A stretch of DNA of 62,150 nucleotides from CAZVUW01 sp964629825 (lineage in GTDB: Bacteria; Actinomycetota; Nitriliruptoria; Euzebyales; Egibacteraceae): the NCBI GenBank assembly GCA_964629825.1, contig CAZVUW010000004.1, forward strand, positions 1 to 62,150. The letters are read 5' to 3'. This document shows positions 1 through 7,818 of this stretch, one piece after another. The notes below the pieces were generated by a model, which ran no database searches, was not told the origin of the DNA, and saw only the letters and a list, made by a program, of their open reading frames with translations. Positions within the stretch are counted from its first letter, which is position 1; every line of letters starts with the position of its first letter. The position numbers were made by a program, and so were the translations under genes.

Positions 1-1220
1 AGTTCCACCGGAAGAACTACTTCTATCCGGACATGCCGAAGGACTATCAGATCTCTCAGTACGACGTGCCGATCTGCCGGGGCGGCGCGCTGGAGATCTC
101 CACCTCCGACGGTCCCCGGGCCATCGGCATCACCCGGGTGCACATGGAGGAGGACACCGGCAAGTCCCTGCACGTCGGCACCTCGGGCCGCATCCACGGC
201 GCCGACTACTCGCTGGTCGACTACAACCGCGCCGGCATCCCGCTGCTGGAGATCGTCTCCGAGCCAGACATCCGCACGCCCGAGGAGGCGCAGGCCTACC
301 TCACCGAGCTGCGCGCCATCGTCCTGGCCCTCGGCATCAGCGACGCCAAGCTCGAGGAGGGCTCGATGCGCTGCGACGCCAACGTGTCGGTGCGGCCGCG
401 CGGGTCGGACCAGCTCGGCACCCGGGCCGAGGTCAAGAACATGAACTCGGTCCGCTCCCTCGGCCGCGCGATCACATACGAGATCGCCCGCCAGGTGGAC
501 CTGATCAGCTCCGGCGGCACGGTCGTCCAGGAGACGCGCCACTGGGACGAGGCCGCCGGCGTCACCTCGACCCTGCGGGTCAAGGAGGAGACCGAGGACT
601 ACCGCTACTTCCCGGACCCCGATCTGGTGCCCGTGGAGCCGGCGCAGTCGTGGATAGACGAGATCGCCGCGAGCCTGCCCGAGCTGCCCGCGGTCACCCG
701 CAGCCGCATCGCCGGCGCGTACGGGCTGGCCGCCGATCAGGTCGAGGTGCTGGTCGCCAACGGCCTGGTGCCGCTGCTGGAGGGCGCGGCCGAGGCCGGC
801 GCGAGCCCGCTTGAGGCGGCCAACTGGCTGACCAACGAGGTCCTGGGCTGGAGCGCCGAGCAGGGCCTCGCGCCCGCAGACGTGCCCCTGACGGGCGCTG
901 ACCTCGCCGAGCTGGTCGCCCTGGTGGCGGACGGGACGCTGTCCAAGAAGCTGGCCCGCGTGGTGCTGACCGGCGTCCTCGCCGGCGAGGGCTCGCCGCG
1001 CGCGATCGTCGCGGACCGCGGGCTGGAGCAGATCTCCGACACCGACGAGCTGGCGGCCATCGTGGACCGCGTCATCGCGGCCAACACCAAGGCCGCCGAC
1101 GAGGTCCGCGCCGGCAACGAGAAGGCGATCGGAGCCCTCGTCGGCGGTGTCATGCGCGAGACGAAGGGGAAGGCAAACCCGCAGCTCGTCAACAGCCTCC
1201 TGCGCGAGCGCCTCAGGTAG
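1..1220 (+). CDS. gatB: Asp/Glu-tRNA(Asn/Gln) amidotransferase subunit B (5' truncated)
   Basis: GatB binds misacylated Glu-tRNA(Gln) or Asp-tRNA(Asn) and, with GatA and GatC, converts it to the amide form in the cytoplasm. The frame is open from base 3 and reads RKNYFYPDMPKDYQISQYD, the typical GatB segment about 70-80 residues from the family N-terminus, so only the first part is missing. The cradle domain follows, with VEVKNMNSVRSLGRAI near residue 145 and QETRHWDE. The C-terminal YqeY-like tail ends with VGGVMRETKGKANPQ, a strong family signature. The stop is TAG. No frameshift is seen. A first internal ATG at 33 is not the real start. With gltX and tRNA-Gln also in this window, it supports the indirect pathway for Gln-tRNA. 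Confidence 0.97.
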   Translation, partial: FHRKNYFYPDMPKDYQISQYDVPICRGGALEISTSDGPRAIGITRVHMEEDTGKSLHVGTSGRIHGADYSLVDYNRAGIPLLEIVSEPDIRTPEEAQAYLTELRAIVLALGISDAKLEEGSMRCDANVSVRPRGSDQLGTRAEVKNMNSVRSLGRAITYEIARQVDLISSGGTVVQETRHWDEAAGVTSTLRVKEETEDYRYFPDPDLVPVEPAQSWIDEIAASLPELPAVTRSRIAGAYGLAADQVEVLVANGLVPLLEGAAEAGASPLEAANWLTNEVLGWSAEQGLAPADVPLTGADLAELVALVADGTLSKKLARVVLTGVLAGEGSPRAIVADRGLEQISDTDELAAIVDRVIAANTKAADEVRAGNEKAIGALVGGVMRETKGKANPQLVNSLLRERLR

Positions 1221-1362
1221 CGCTGCACCGCCGCCGCTAGCCTCGACGGCAGCAGGTGGCACCCGACAGCCGACCAGGAGCGCGACGCTGGGACCGACCA
1301 CACGGAAGACCTCGACGTCCAGCCGGGCCGACGCCGAGCCGGGACCGGCGGCGTTCGAGCCC

Positions 1363-2397
1363 GTGGCGACGCCGGTTCGCGACCTGCTCGCGGACTTCCT
1401 CGCCGAGCGCACGAACGAGCTGGCGGACCTCGACCCCGCGCTGGAGGAGGTCGGGGCCGAGGTCGCCGCGCTCGTGGCCGCGGGCGGCAAGGGCCTGCGG
1501 CCGGCGTTCGTGTACTGGGGCCACCGCGCCAGCGGCGCCGCGCACGAGCCCGGCGTCCTGGCCCCCGCGGCAGCGGTCGAGCTGCTCCACACCTTCGCTC
1601 TCATCCACGACGACGTGATGGACCGCAGCGACGAGCGGCGCGGGCGGCCGTCCGCGCACGCGGCCTTCGCGCGCAACCACACGGCCGCGCGCCTCCTCGG
1701 CGATCCGCGCTGGTTCGGCATCGGCGGCGCGATCCTCGCCGGCGATCTCGCGTTCGTCTGGGCGGACCAGCTGTTCGACGAGGCCGACCTGCCGGCGGAG
1801 GCGCTCGCTCGAGCCCGTGCGGTCTTCACGCGGCTGCGCATCGAGGTCATGGCCGGGCAGTACCTGGACCTGCGGCTGGCGGGCCTGCCCGATGCCGAGG
1901 AGCAGAACGCGCTCGACGTGGCCCTGCTCAAGTCGGGGCGCTACACGGTCACGCGCCCCTTGCAGCTGGGTGCAGCGATCGGCGGTGCAGGGCCGCTGCT
2001 GGACGCGGCGCTGCGGGCCTACGGGGATGCGGTCGGGGTCGGGTTCCAGCTGCGCGACGACGTCCTCGGGCTGTTCGGGGATGCCCGCCGGATGGGCAAG
2101 GATGCGCTCTCCGATCTGCGCGAGGGCAAGCGCACCGTGCTGATGCTGCGGGCGCTCCGCCTCGCCAACAGCGCCCAGCGCGCCGCCCTGCAGGAGCTCC
2201 TCGGCGACGAGGATCTGGACGAGGAGCAGGCGGAGCGCGCCCGCGCCATCGTCACCGAGACCGGCGCGGTCGCGGACGTCGAGGCGCTCATCCGCCGCAA
2301 GCGCGAGTCGGCCGTGCAGGCCCTGGTGCCGGTGCCCGCCCAAGCGCGGGCCGCACTGCTCGAGCTGGCCGACTTCGCCCTGTTCCGGTCAGCATGA
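1363..2397 (+). CDS. Polyprenyl (isoprenyl) diphosphate synthase
   Basis: Trans-prenyltransferase of the farnesyl/geranylgeranyl/heptaprenyl diphosphate synthase family, adding isopentenyl units to an allylic diphosphate. Both aspartate-rich motifs are present: LIHDDVMDRSDERRG (first) and QLRDDVLGLFGD (second), plus GGKGLRP near the N-terminus that binds diphosphate. About 344 aa from GTG 1363, a normal family length. The frame stays open upstream into gatB with no clear Shine-Dalgarno, so the exact start is uncertain. It is 143 bp after gatB on the same strand. Its chain length cannot be read with confidence. Likely roles are menaquinone side chain or carotenoid/GGPP supply. A second possibility, raised in the findings, is modification of the Trp-ended peptide encoded 1.2 kb downstream. 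Confidence 0.93.
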   Translation: MATPVRDLLADFLAERTNELADLDPALEEVGAEVAALVAAGGKGLRPAFVYWGHRASGAAHEPGVLAPAAAVELLHTFALIHDDVMDRSDERRGRPSAHAAFARNHTAARLLGDPRWFGIGGAILAGDLAFVWADQLFDEADLPAEALARARAVFTRLRIEVMAGQYLDLRLAGLPDAEEQNALDVALLKSGRYTVTRPLQLGAAIGGAGPLLDAALRAYGDAVGVGFQLRDDVLGLFGDARRMGKDALSDLREGKRTVLMLRALRLANSAQRAALQELLGDEDLDEEQAERARAIVTETGAVADVEALIRRKRESAVQALVPVPAQARAALLELADFALFRSA

Positions 2398-2691
2398 GTG
2401 CTAGATCAGTGCGAGCGGCAGGCGCCCTGTATCCCGGGCCAGAGGTAGCGACGGCGCCGGGCGGGCAGAATGGCCGCCGGGCGTCCAAGATGCCAAGATG
2501 GGCGCCGTGGGGTCAACGACTCGGCCACGCAGCCGCGATCTGCCCGTGCCACAGCGGTGACACGCCGAGTAGAAGCATTGCCCGTGGGAGCGCCTGAGGG
2601 ATCGCGCCCACCGTGGAACCCGACGAAAGCGAGTAGCGTGCAACCGTCAACCAACCAGTATCAGCCCGCGGATCAGCTCGGAAGCCTGAGC

Positions 2692-3246
2692 GTGGGCAAC
2701 GGCCAGCACCCCGCGCAGGAGGCCCCCGTCACTCCGGCGCACTCACTGGAGTCGGACTCTGTGGTGGAGCTGAACCACCTGGTCCCCGTGATCGCTCGAC
2801 GCCACATCGATCTGATGACCGAGCGGTCCTTCCACGTGGTTGACGTCACCGATGACTGCCGCGACCTGATCCGGGAGATCGGTCTCCTGGAGGGCGTGCT
2901 CACGGTCTACAGCCAGCACACCACCTGCGCGGTGAAGATCAACGAGCGCGAGACCTGCTTCCTCGAGGACCTGCGGTTGTTCATGGAGAAGCTGGTCCCC
3001 AGCGGCGCCTACTACCGCCACGACGACTTCGAGATCCGCGACCCCGAGACGCTTGCCGGTGCACCCGAGGACGAGCCGATCAACGGCCACTCGCACATCA
3101 AGCAGATGCTGCTCGGCTGCTCGTCCGAGACCGTTCCGGTGATCGGCGGGGAGCTGGCCCTCGGGCGCTGGCAGCGGATCATGTTCATCGAGCTTGACCA
3201 GGCTCGTCCGCGGCGCATCCAGATCCAGGCCCAGGGCTGGCGCTGA
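2692..3246 (+). CDS. YjbQ/UPF0047 family protein
   Basis: Member of the YjbQ (UPF0047) family of small beta-barrel trimers, annotated elsewhere as secondary thiamine-phosphate synthase; the true function is unsettled. Family features are clear: YSQHTTCAVKINE in the first half and GHSHIKQMLLGCSSE, then GRWQRIMFIELD and PRRIQI at the end, giving the conserved histidines of the putative metal site. Start chosen at GTG 2692, preceded by GGAAG at good spacing; GTG 2761 would also keep the whole domain, and the frame is open further upstream (GTG 2638). The 290 bases between the prenyl synthase and this start contain no other gene I can support. No operon link to thiD/thiL, which lie 40 kb away. 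Confidence 0.85.
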   Translation: MGNGQHPAQEAPVTPAHSLESDSVVELNHLVPVIARRHIDLMTERSFHVVDVTDDCRDLIREIGLLEGVLTVYSQHTTCAVKINERETCFLEDLRLFMEKLVPSGAYYRHDDFEIRDPETLAGAPEDEPINGHSHIKQMLLGCSSETVPVIGGELALGRWQRIMFIELDQARPRRIQIQAQGWR

Positions 3247-3413
3247 CCGGCGCCGACATTCCTTCAGCGGCGGCCCCCGGAGGCGTCTGAGCCGCTATCC
3301 GGCCGGCCCTGTATGGGTTCCGACCGGACGAAAACCCTTGCCTCTGCGTGCTCAGCGACGCTCGACGCGCTGAGCGGACGGCCGTGGCCGCGCTGATTCG
3401 GGCTCCGCTGAAC

Positions 3414-3597
3414 TACTAAGAGTCATCTGCTCAGATCATCCAGTGGTGACTAGACACTACTGGTAGAATCCTGATAACTCTTAGTAACCAGGAGGTTGCC
3501 CCTTCAATGTGACCCGTGCGGACCCCGGGCCCATAGTCCAATGGGCCGTACGGTACTAGAGCCCATGCCCGTCCGCATACCCCCAGGAGCGAGACAC
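3414..3597 (+). promoter_or_regulatory. Structured, AT-richer leader before the 29-aa peptide
   Basis: The 350 bases between the YjbQ stop and the peptide start contain nested inverted repeats. Outer arms TACTAAGAGT (3414-3423) and ACTCTTAGTA (3477-3486) match over 10 bp. Inside them, CCAGTGGTG (3440-3448) and CACTACTGG (3455-3463) pair over 9 bp with one G-U. AGGAGG lies at 3490-3495, followed by an ATG directly joined to TGA (3507-3512). A third hairpin, GGCCCAT/ATGGGCC, is at 3528-3547. The composition of 3411-3490 is visibly less GC-rich than its surroundings. It could be an operator region, a structured 5' leader or both. No known riboswitch class was recognised. The stretch 3247-3410 shows nothing else. 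Confidence 0.5.
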
Positions 3598-3687
3598 ATG
3601 AAGAAGCTGTCCCCTCGCGTCATCTCCGCGCTGTCCGCCATCGCCGCTCTGCTCATGAGCGGTCTCGCCAACAAGAGCAGCTGGTAG
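3598..3687 (+). CDS. 29-aa hydrophobic peptide ending in Trp; candidate signal peptide/pheromone precursor
   Basis: A very short ORF with an excellent ribosome site (AGGAG ending 8 bases before ATG). The product starts MKKL, has a helical hydrophobic core (about residues 8-21, rich in Ala/Leu/Ile/Ser) and ends ANKSSW. The charged start and amphipathic core resemble leaders of AgrD-like autoinducer precursors, while a Trp at or near the C-terminus is the modified residue in ComX pheromones. It lies 42 bp upstream of a multi-TM histidine kinase and its NarL-type regulator. The frame is open upstream to a TTG at 3496, but that TTG abuts the SD sequence and is unlikely as a start. No AgrB-like protease is adjacent. 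Coding status is inferred from the ribosome site and composition, not from homology. Confidence 0.55.
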   Translation: MKKLSPRVISALSAIAALLMSGLANKSSW

Positions 3688-3705
3688 CGCACAGCGCCGT
3701 GCGCT
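3686..3705 (+). terminator. Hairpin over the peptide stop codon
   Basis: AGCGCAC (3686-3692) and GTGCGCT (3699-3705) form a perfect 7-bp stem with a 6-base loop that begins inside the TAG stop of the peptide. No U-tract follows, so it is more likely an RNA-stability or partial attenuation element between the peptide and kinase genes than a full terminator. Confidence 0.4.
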
Positions 3706-3729
3706 GGGGGACGCGATCCTCCCACGGAG

Positions 3730-5430
3730 ATGAAGATCCACAGGCCTGAGGGCAGCACCGCCGATGGCCTGACGCGGGGCGCATCGGGTCACACCCTCGC
3801 CTTCTTGGTGTACCTGGCGGTCTGCGTCGCCGCCATGGCTGCTCTGGTGCCCGCGGGCCTGCGGGAGGCAGCAGAGCAGCCCTTCGAAACCCTCGCGTGG
3901 ATCGCGTTCCTCGGCGCCACCAACCTCCTCTCCCTCCCGGCGCTGCCCCGGGGGGACCTCGAGGTCAGCGTCGGAGCTCCGGTGACGATCGCCACGGTGG
4001 TGCTGCTGCCGCCACCGCTGGTCGCACTCGTCAACTGTCTGGGCTTCACCAACGAGCGTGAGTTCAGGCGGCCCGTGCCGGTCGCCATGTCGCTGTTCAA
4101 CCGCTGCCAGATCGGCCTCTCGGCCGGCCTGGCGGGATGGGTCGTGCACTCCATCCCCGGCCTGAACCCGATCGCGGACACCGCGGTCGCGGTCGTCGTC
4201 TACAACGTCATCAACACGTGGTTCGTCACGGTTGTCCTCTGGACCCGCGGAAAGCTGGGTCTGGGGGACGCCGCGAAGCGCAGCACCATGCCGTTCCCGC
4301 GCTTCGCCCTCGACTTCAGCCTGGTCACCCTGCTCGCGCTGTTCATCGTCGTCGCCTACGGCAGCGTCGGCACCTGGGCGGTCGCGCTCGTGGCCCTCCC
4401 GCTGTGGCTCGGCTTCCGCGCCCTGAAGGTGGCGCGCGAGTCCGAGGACCGGGCCGATGAGCTCGCCGACCGGGTGCGCGAGCTCGAGACACTCAACGCG
4501 GCGGCGACCGAGTTCCTGACCTCGCGTCAGGGCTCGCGCGCCGCCCTGGTGGCCAGCGGTGCCCTGGCCCGCGCCCTCGACTCGAACGAGGTCGAGGTCG
4601 GCCTCGACGGGCACCTCAAGACCCCCGATCTCCAGGTCGTCCCGGTGCCAGGAGCCGAGCCGGTCGTCCTGGGCGTCCCGCAGGGGATCTCGGAGCGCTC
4701 GATGGCGGTCGTGGAGGCCATCGCTGGCCTGCTCGGGATGACCCTGGTGCGCCAGCGCCTGGAGCGCGACCTCTCCGAGGTGCAGCGCGCCCGTGCCGCC
4801 CTGTCCGAGCGCATCCTCGAGGAGGGCACGCGCGAGCGCAGCCGCGTTGCGCTGGAGATCCACGACGACGTCCTGCCGAGCCTGGCCGCCGTGCAGATCC
4901 AGGCCGACAACGTGCGTTCGGCGCTCGAGGTGGGCTCACACGAGCGCGCTGCGGCCATCGCGGAGTCCGCCTACAAGGCCGCGAACGCCTCGATCACGCG
5001 CCTGCGCGAGGTGCTCGACGACCTCCACCGCCAGATCCTCGTGCCGGGCTCCCTGCGCCCGCACCTGTTGGACGCGCTCCAGGAGCTCAAGCTGCACCAT
5101 GGCATCGAGGGCTCGCTGAACGCCCCCGAGGAGCTGCCCGACCTGCCGCATGCGATCGAGATCCTCATCCAGGAGACCGTCCGGGGCTGCCTCGCCAACG
5201 TGGCCCGGCACGCGAAGGCCGGCCACGTCGATGTCGACCTCTGCGTCAGCGGGGAGGCATTGCGGCTCGAGGTGCGCGATGATGGCTGTGGCTTCGACAC
5301 CGCGGCGGTCGGGGAGGGCCACCATGGCCTGGCCCTGATGGCCCAGCGGGTAGAGCTGGCACGCGGCCGCTTCGAGGTGGTGAGCCAGATCGGCGTGGGG
5401 ACGAGAGTCCGCGTAGAGCTGCCGATGTGA
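3730..5430 (+). CDS. Multi-TM sensor histidine kinase, HPK7/NarL type
   Basis: Membrane sensor kinase of 566 aa. The first ~220 residues hold six or seven hydrophobic segments (about 22-45, 53-70, 83-104, 116-140, 147-172, 190-220). A helical linker follows (DELADRVRELETL), then a GAF-like stretch to about residue 335. The HisKA_3 dimerisation box is RVALEIHDDVLPSL with the phospho-accepting His at residue 378. The HATPase domain has its N box near CLANVARHAKA and a G box DDGCGFD. This HPK7 architecture pairs with LuxR-type regulators, and such a gene follows 17 bp later. ATG 3730 has CACGGAG just upstream. The membrane region is extensive enough to sense a hydrophobic ligand. The ligand is not determinable from sequence; the upstream peptide is the best local candidate. 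Confidence 0.93.
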   Translation: MKIHRPEGSTADGLTRGASGHTLAFLVYLAVCVAAMAALVPAGLREAAEQPFETLAWIAFLGATNLLSLPALPRGDLEVSVGAPVTIATVVLLPPPLVALVNCLGFTNEREFRRPVPVAMSLFNRCQIGLSAGLAGWVVHSIPGLNPIADTAVAVVVYNVINTWFVTVVLWTRGKLGLGDAAKRSTMPFPRFALDFSLVTLLALFIVVAYGSVGTWAVALVALPLWLGFRALKVARESEDRADELADRVRELETLNAAATEFLTSRQGSRAALVASGALARALDSNEVEVGLDGHLKTPDLQVVPVPGAEPVVLGVPQGISERSMAVVEAIAGLLGMTLVRQRLERDLSEVQRARAALSERILEEGTRERSRVALEIHDDVLPSLAAVQIQADNVRSALEVGSHERAAAIAESAYKAANASITRLREVLDDLHRQILVPGSLRPHLLDALQELKLHHGIEGSLNAPEELPDLPHAIEILIQETVRGCLANVARHAKAGHVDVDLCVSGEALRLEVRDDGCGFDTAAVGEGHHGLALMAQRVELARGRFEVVSQIGVGTRVRVELPM

Positions 5431-5447
5431 GAGGTGCTGGAGGGATC

Positions 5448-6119
5448 ATGGACACCGAGGCCCCGCAGGCCGCTGCAGCCCCGGACACGATCACGATCGT
5501 GATCGCCGAGGACCACGGGGTGGTCGCGGACGGGGTTGCGACGATGCTCCAGTTCGAGAAGGACATGGAGGTCGTCGACATCGTGACCTCGGGCGAGGAG
5601 CTGGTGGAGACCGTCAAGCGGCTCAAGCCCACCGTCGCGCTGGTTGACATCAACCTCGTCGGGATGGACGGTCTGGCCGCCGTCCGCGAGATCGAGGAGT
5701 CCGGTGTCGGCACCCAGACGCTCGCGCTGACGATGTTCGCCGACCACGACCACGTCACCCGGGCCGTGGCGGCCGGGGTGAAGGGCTACCTGCCGAAGAA
5801 CGTCCGCCGCGAGGAGGTCGTCCAGGCCGTCCGCGCCGTAGCCGCGGGCAAGGGCTTCCTGCACCCCGATGTGACGCGGCCGTTCCTGGAGCGCGTCGGG
5901 CCGCTGGCCATGCACGCCGGCATCCAGCCGCTCAGCAAGCGCGAGCAGGAGGTTCTGGAGGAGCTCGCCACCGGCAAGTCCACCCGTGAGATCGCCGAGG
6001 CGCTGGGGCTGGGCGACGAGACGGTCAAGAGCCACCTATCGCGCATCTACCAGAAGCTGAACGCCAGCGACCGCGTCCAGGCGGTGGTGGTGGCCATGCG
6101 CCACGGTCTCGTCCGCTGA
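5448..6119 (+). CDS. NarL/LuxR-family response regulator
   Basis: Two-domain transcription regulator of 223 aa. The receiver domain has acidic-pocket residues in IAEDHG, the phospho-acceptor Asp at about residue 67 in LVDINLVGMDG, the Thr in ALTMF and the Lys in YLPKN. The C-terminal LuxR helix-turn-helix runs from LSKREQEVLEEL to HLSRIYQKLNASDR. ATG 5448 has GGAGGG six bases upstream; an in-frame GTG at 5427 overlaps the kinase stop but lacks a comparable site. It sits in an operon with the histidine kinase and is presumably phosphorylated by it. No inverted repeat with an obvious match to a known NarL-type box was found upstream of the peptide, so autoregulation is a guess. Confidence 0.95.
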   Translation: MDTEAPQAAAAPDTITIVIAEDHGVVADGVATMLQFEKDMEVVDIVTSGEELVETVKRLKPTVALVDINLVGMDGLAAVREIEESGVGTQTLALTMFADHDHVTRAVAAGVKGYLPKNVRREEVVQAVRAVAAGKGFLHPDVTRPFLERVGPLAMHAGIQPLSKREQEVLEELATGKSTREIAEALGLGDETVKSHLSRIYQKLNASDRVQAVVVAMRHGLVR

Positions 6120-6218
6120 GCGCCCTAGCTCGGACGAACCAGGGCCAAGCGCGCGGATGCGCTGCACCCCGGTCATATCGCTGAGACCAGACGAAGGGCC
6201 CGGATGCGTGGCATCCGG

Positions 6219-6318
6219 NNNNNNNNNNNNNNNNNNNNNNNNNNNNNNNNNNNNNNNNNNNNNNNNNNNNNNNNNNNNNNNNNNNNNNNNNNNNNNNNNN
6301 NNNNNNNNNNNNNNNNNN
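6219..6318. other. Scaffold gap (100 N) flanked by 55-nt identical ends
   Basis: Exactly 100 N. Bases 6164-6218 and 6319-6373 are identical over 55 nt, and the contig end lies within the right arm of a long hairpin. This looks like two contigs overlapping by an assembler k-mer and joined with an arbitrary N run, so real missing sequence may be zero. Confidence 0.9.
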
Positions 6319-6346
6319 GCACCCCGGTCATATCGCTGAGACCAGA

Positions 6347-6381
6347 CGAAGGGCCCGGATGCGTGGCATCCGGGCCCTTCG
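6347..6381 (+). terminator. Perfect 16-bp hairpin after the response regulator
   Basis: CGAAGGGCCCGGATGC (6347-6362) and its exact complement (6366-6381) are separated by the loop GTG. It lies downstream of the two-component operon and upstream of the PLP-enzyme gene. There is no U-run, but the stem is extremely stable. The left copy of this arm also appears before the N gap at 6192-6207. Confidence 0.75.
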
Positions 6382-6398
6382 CTGGATCAGACACCGTC

Positions 6399-6432
6399 TG
6401 CGGATGGAGGGGGCGGGAACCCGCCATCCGCA
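6399..6432 (+). promoter_or_regulatory. Second stem-loop upstream of the PLP enzyme
   Basis: TGCGGAT (6399-6405) pairs with ATCCGCA (6426-6432) and GGCGGG (6412-6417) pairs with CCCGCC (6420-6425), leaving a short purine bulge. It lies 200 bases before the next gene. The remaining intergenic sequence to 6637 is less GC-rich and shows no gene. Confidence 0.4.
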
Positions 6433-6637
6433 TGGTGCGTCGAGGTGAAGTCTAGTTTGGCCCGCTTCCCGCGACCCCACACTACCCGGGCCTCGGTCGA
6501 TCGGACAAGTACCTGTTCGGGTCCTGCTGCGCATCCGCCTTGGTAGTACCCCGTCTCCTCTTGATACTAGCCGAGGCTGATCACTCCCGCATAGTTACCC
6601 ACACCTTCTGGCTTCAACCGGACGAATCGATCCCCCC

Positions 6638-7786
6638 ATGACACCCCTGCCGAACCAGCGCCATCTCTTCGACCTCCCAGAGGACGTCGCGTACCTCAAC
6701 TGCGCATATATGGGGCTCCAGCCGCGCGCCGCGACCGCCGCGGGGCTCGAGGCCATGGCCCTGAAGGAGCAGGCGTGGCGCATCCGCCCCGTCGACTTCT
6801 TCACCGGTCCCGAGCGGCTCCGCGAGCAGTTCGCCGGGCTGATCGGCGCCGACGCCGACGGCGTGGCGATCGTCCCATCGGCGTCCTACGCGATCGGCAC
6901 GGCCGCCGCCAACCTCAGGGTGGGTGCGGGCGACCGGGTCGTCGTGCTGGCCGAGCAGTTCCCGGCCAACGTGTACCCATGGCGAGCGCTGGCGGCCCGC
7001 GTCGGTGCCGAGCTGGTGACCGTCCCGCGCCCCGGCGACGACGACTGGACCGTCGCCGTCCTGGAGCACATCGGTGATGGTGTCGCGGTCGTCTCCCTGC
7101 CCAACTGCCACTGGACCGACGGCGGCCTGGTCGATCTCGCCGCCGTCCGACAGGCCTGCGATCGGGTCGGCGCGGCGCTGGTCGTGGACGGCAGCCAGTC
7201 GATCGGCGCCCTTCCCCTCGACCTCGGGGCCGTGCGTCCGGACGTGCTGGTGAGCGTGGGCTACAAGTGGCTGCTGGGCCCGTACTCGGTGGGGTTTGCC
7301 TGGTTCTCACCCCACCTTCGCGACGGCGCTCCCCTCGAGGAGACCTGGTATGCCCGCGCCGGCAGCGAGGACTTCGCCGGGCTGGTCGACTACGTCGACG
7401 ACTACCAGCCGGGGGCCCGGCGCTACGACGTGGGCGAGGTCGCCAACTTCGCACTGCTTCCCGTCACCTCGGCCGCCCTGGAGCAGATCCGCGAGTGGGG
7501 GATCGAGCGGATCAGCGCAGCCCTGGCTGTCCGCACGCGGGCGATCGCCAATGGGGCTGAAGAGCTCGGCCTCCAGGTCGCTCCCGAGCAGCTGCGCGCG
7601 CCGCACCTCCTCGGGCTCCGGCTGCCCGAGGGCACGGATCCCGGTGCCGTCGCCGAAGAGCTGGCGCAGCGCTCCGTGCACGTCAGCGTGCGCGGGCGCT
7701 CCGTTCGCGTGTCGCCGCACCTGTGGACGACCGACGCCGACATCGCCGCTCTGCTGGATGGCCTGGCCGCGGCCACCAAGCGCTAG
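6638..7786 (+). CDS. PLP-dependent aminotransferase class V family protein
   Basis: Fold-type I PLP enzyme of 382 aa, related to kynureninase, cysteine desulfurase and isopenicillin-N epimerase-like proteins. The N-terminus YLNCAYMGLQPRA is the usual substrate-loop start. SASYAIGTAAANL makes the phosphate-binding turn. LVVDGSQSIGALPLDL carries the PLP-pyridine Asp and a Gln where many relatives have His. The Schiff-base Lys is residue 210 in VGYKWLLGP. There is no C-terminal active-site Cys loop typical of NifS/IscS, so a simple desulfurase role is unlikely. ATG 6638 lies after a C-run with no clear SD. It stands alone between the two-component operon and metF, 32 bp before metF. Substrate unknown. 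Confidence 0.88.
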   Translation: MTPLPNQRHLFDLPEDVAYLNCAYMGLQPRAATAAGLEAMALKEQAWRIRPVDFFTGPERLREQFAGLIGADADGVAIVPSASYAIGTAAANLRVGAGDRVVVLAEQFPANVYPWRALAARVGAELVTVPRPGDDDWTVAVLEHIGDGVAVVSLPNCHWTDGGLVDLAAVRQACDRVGAALVVDGSQSIGALPLDLGAVRPDVLVSVGYKWLLGPYSVGFAWFSPHLRDGAPLEETWYARAGSEDFAGLVDYVDDYQPGARRYDVGEVANFALLPVTSAALEQIREWGIERISAALAVRTRAIANGAEELGLQVAPEQLRAPHLLGLRLPEGTDPGAVAEELAQRSVHVSVRGRSVRVSPHLWTTDADIAALLDGLAAATKR

Positions 7787-7818
7787 CCCACCCGTCGCCC
7801 GCGGCCTAGGGTTGGCCC

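Noticed and set aside
1237..2343. 368-codon minus-strand frame over the prenyl synthase gene
   Set aside because: Antisense frame with His/Gln/Arg-rich composition; the + strand has both DDxxD motifs.
2761..3246. Thiamine riboswitch or thiamine operon link for the YjbQ gene
   Set aside because: No TPP-riboswitch core was seen upstream, and the thiamine genes thiL/thiD are 40 kb away.
3496..3687. 63-aa version of the peptide starting at TTG 3496
   Set aside because: The SD at 3490-3495 abuts this TTG, leaving no spacing; ATG 3598 has a well-spaced AGGAG and the extra residues are Cys/Pro/Arg-rich without a pattern.
3556..4863. Large open frame on the minus strand over the sensor kinase
   Set aside because: Composition is Arg/Gly/Asp-rich mirror of the kinase codons, no motif, no ribosome site; it is a shadow of a high-GC gene.
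6157..6455. ORFs running through the 100-N block
   Set aside because: They consist mostly of undefined codons and duplicated contig ends.
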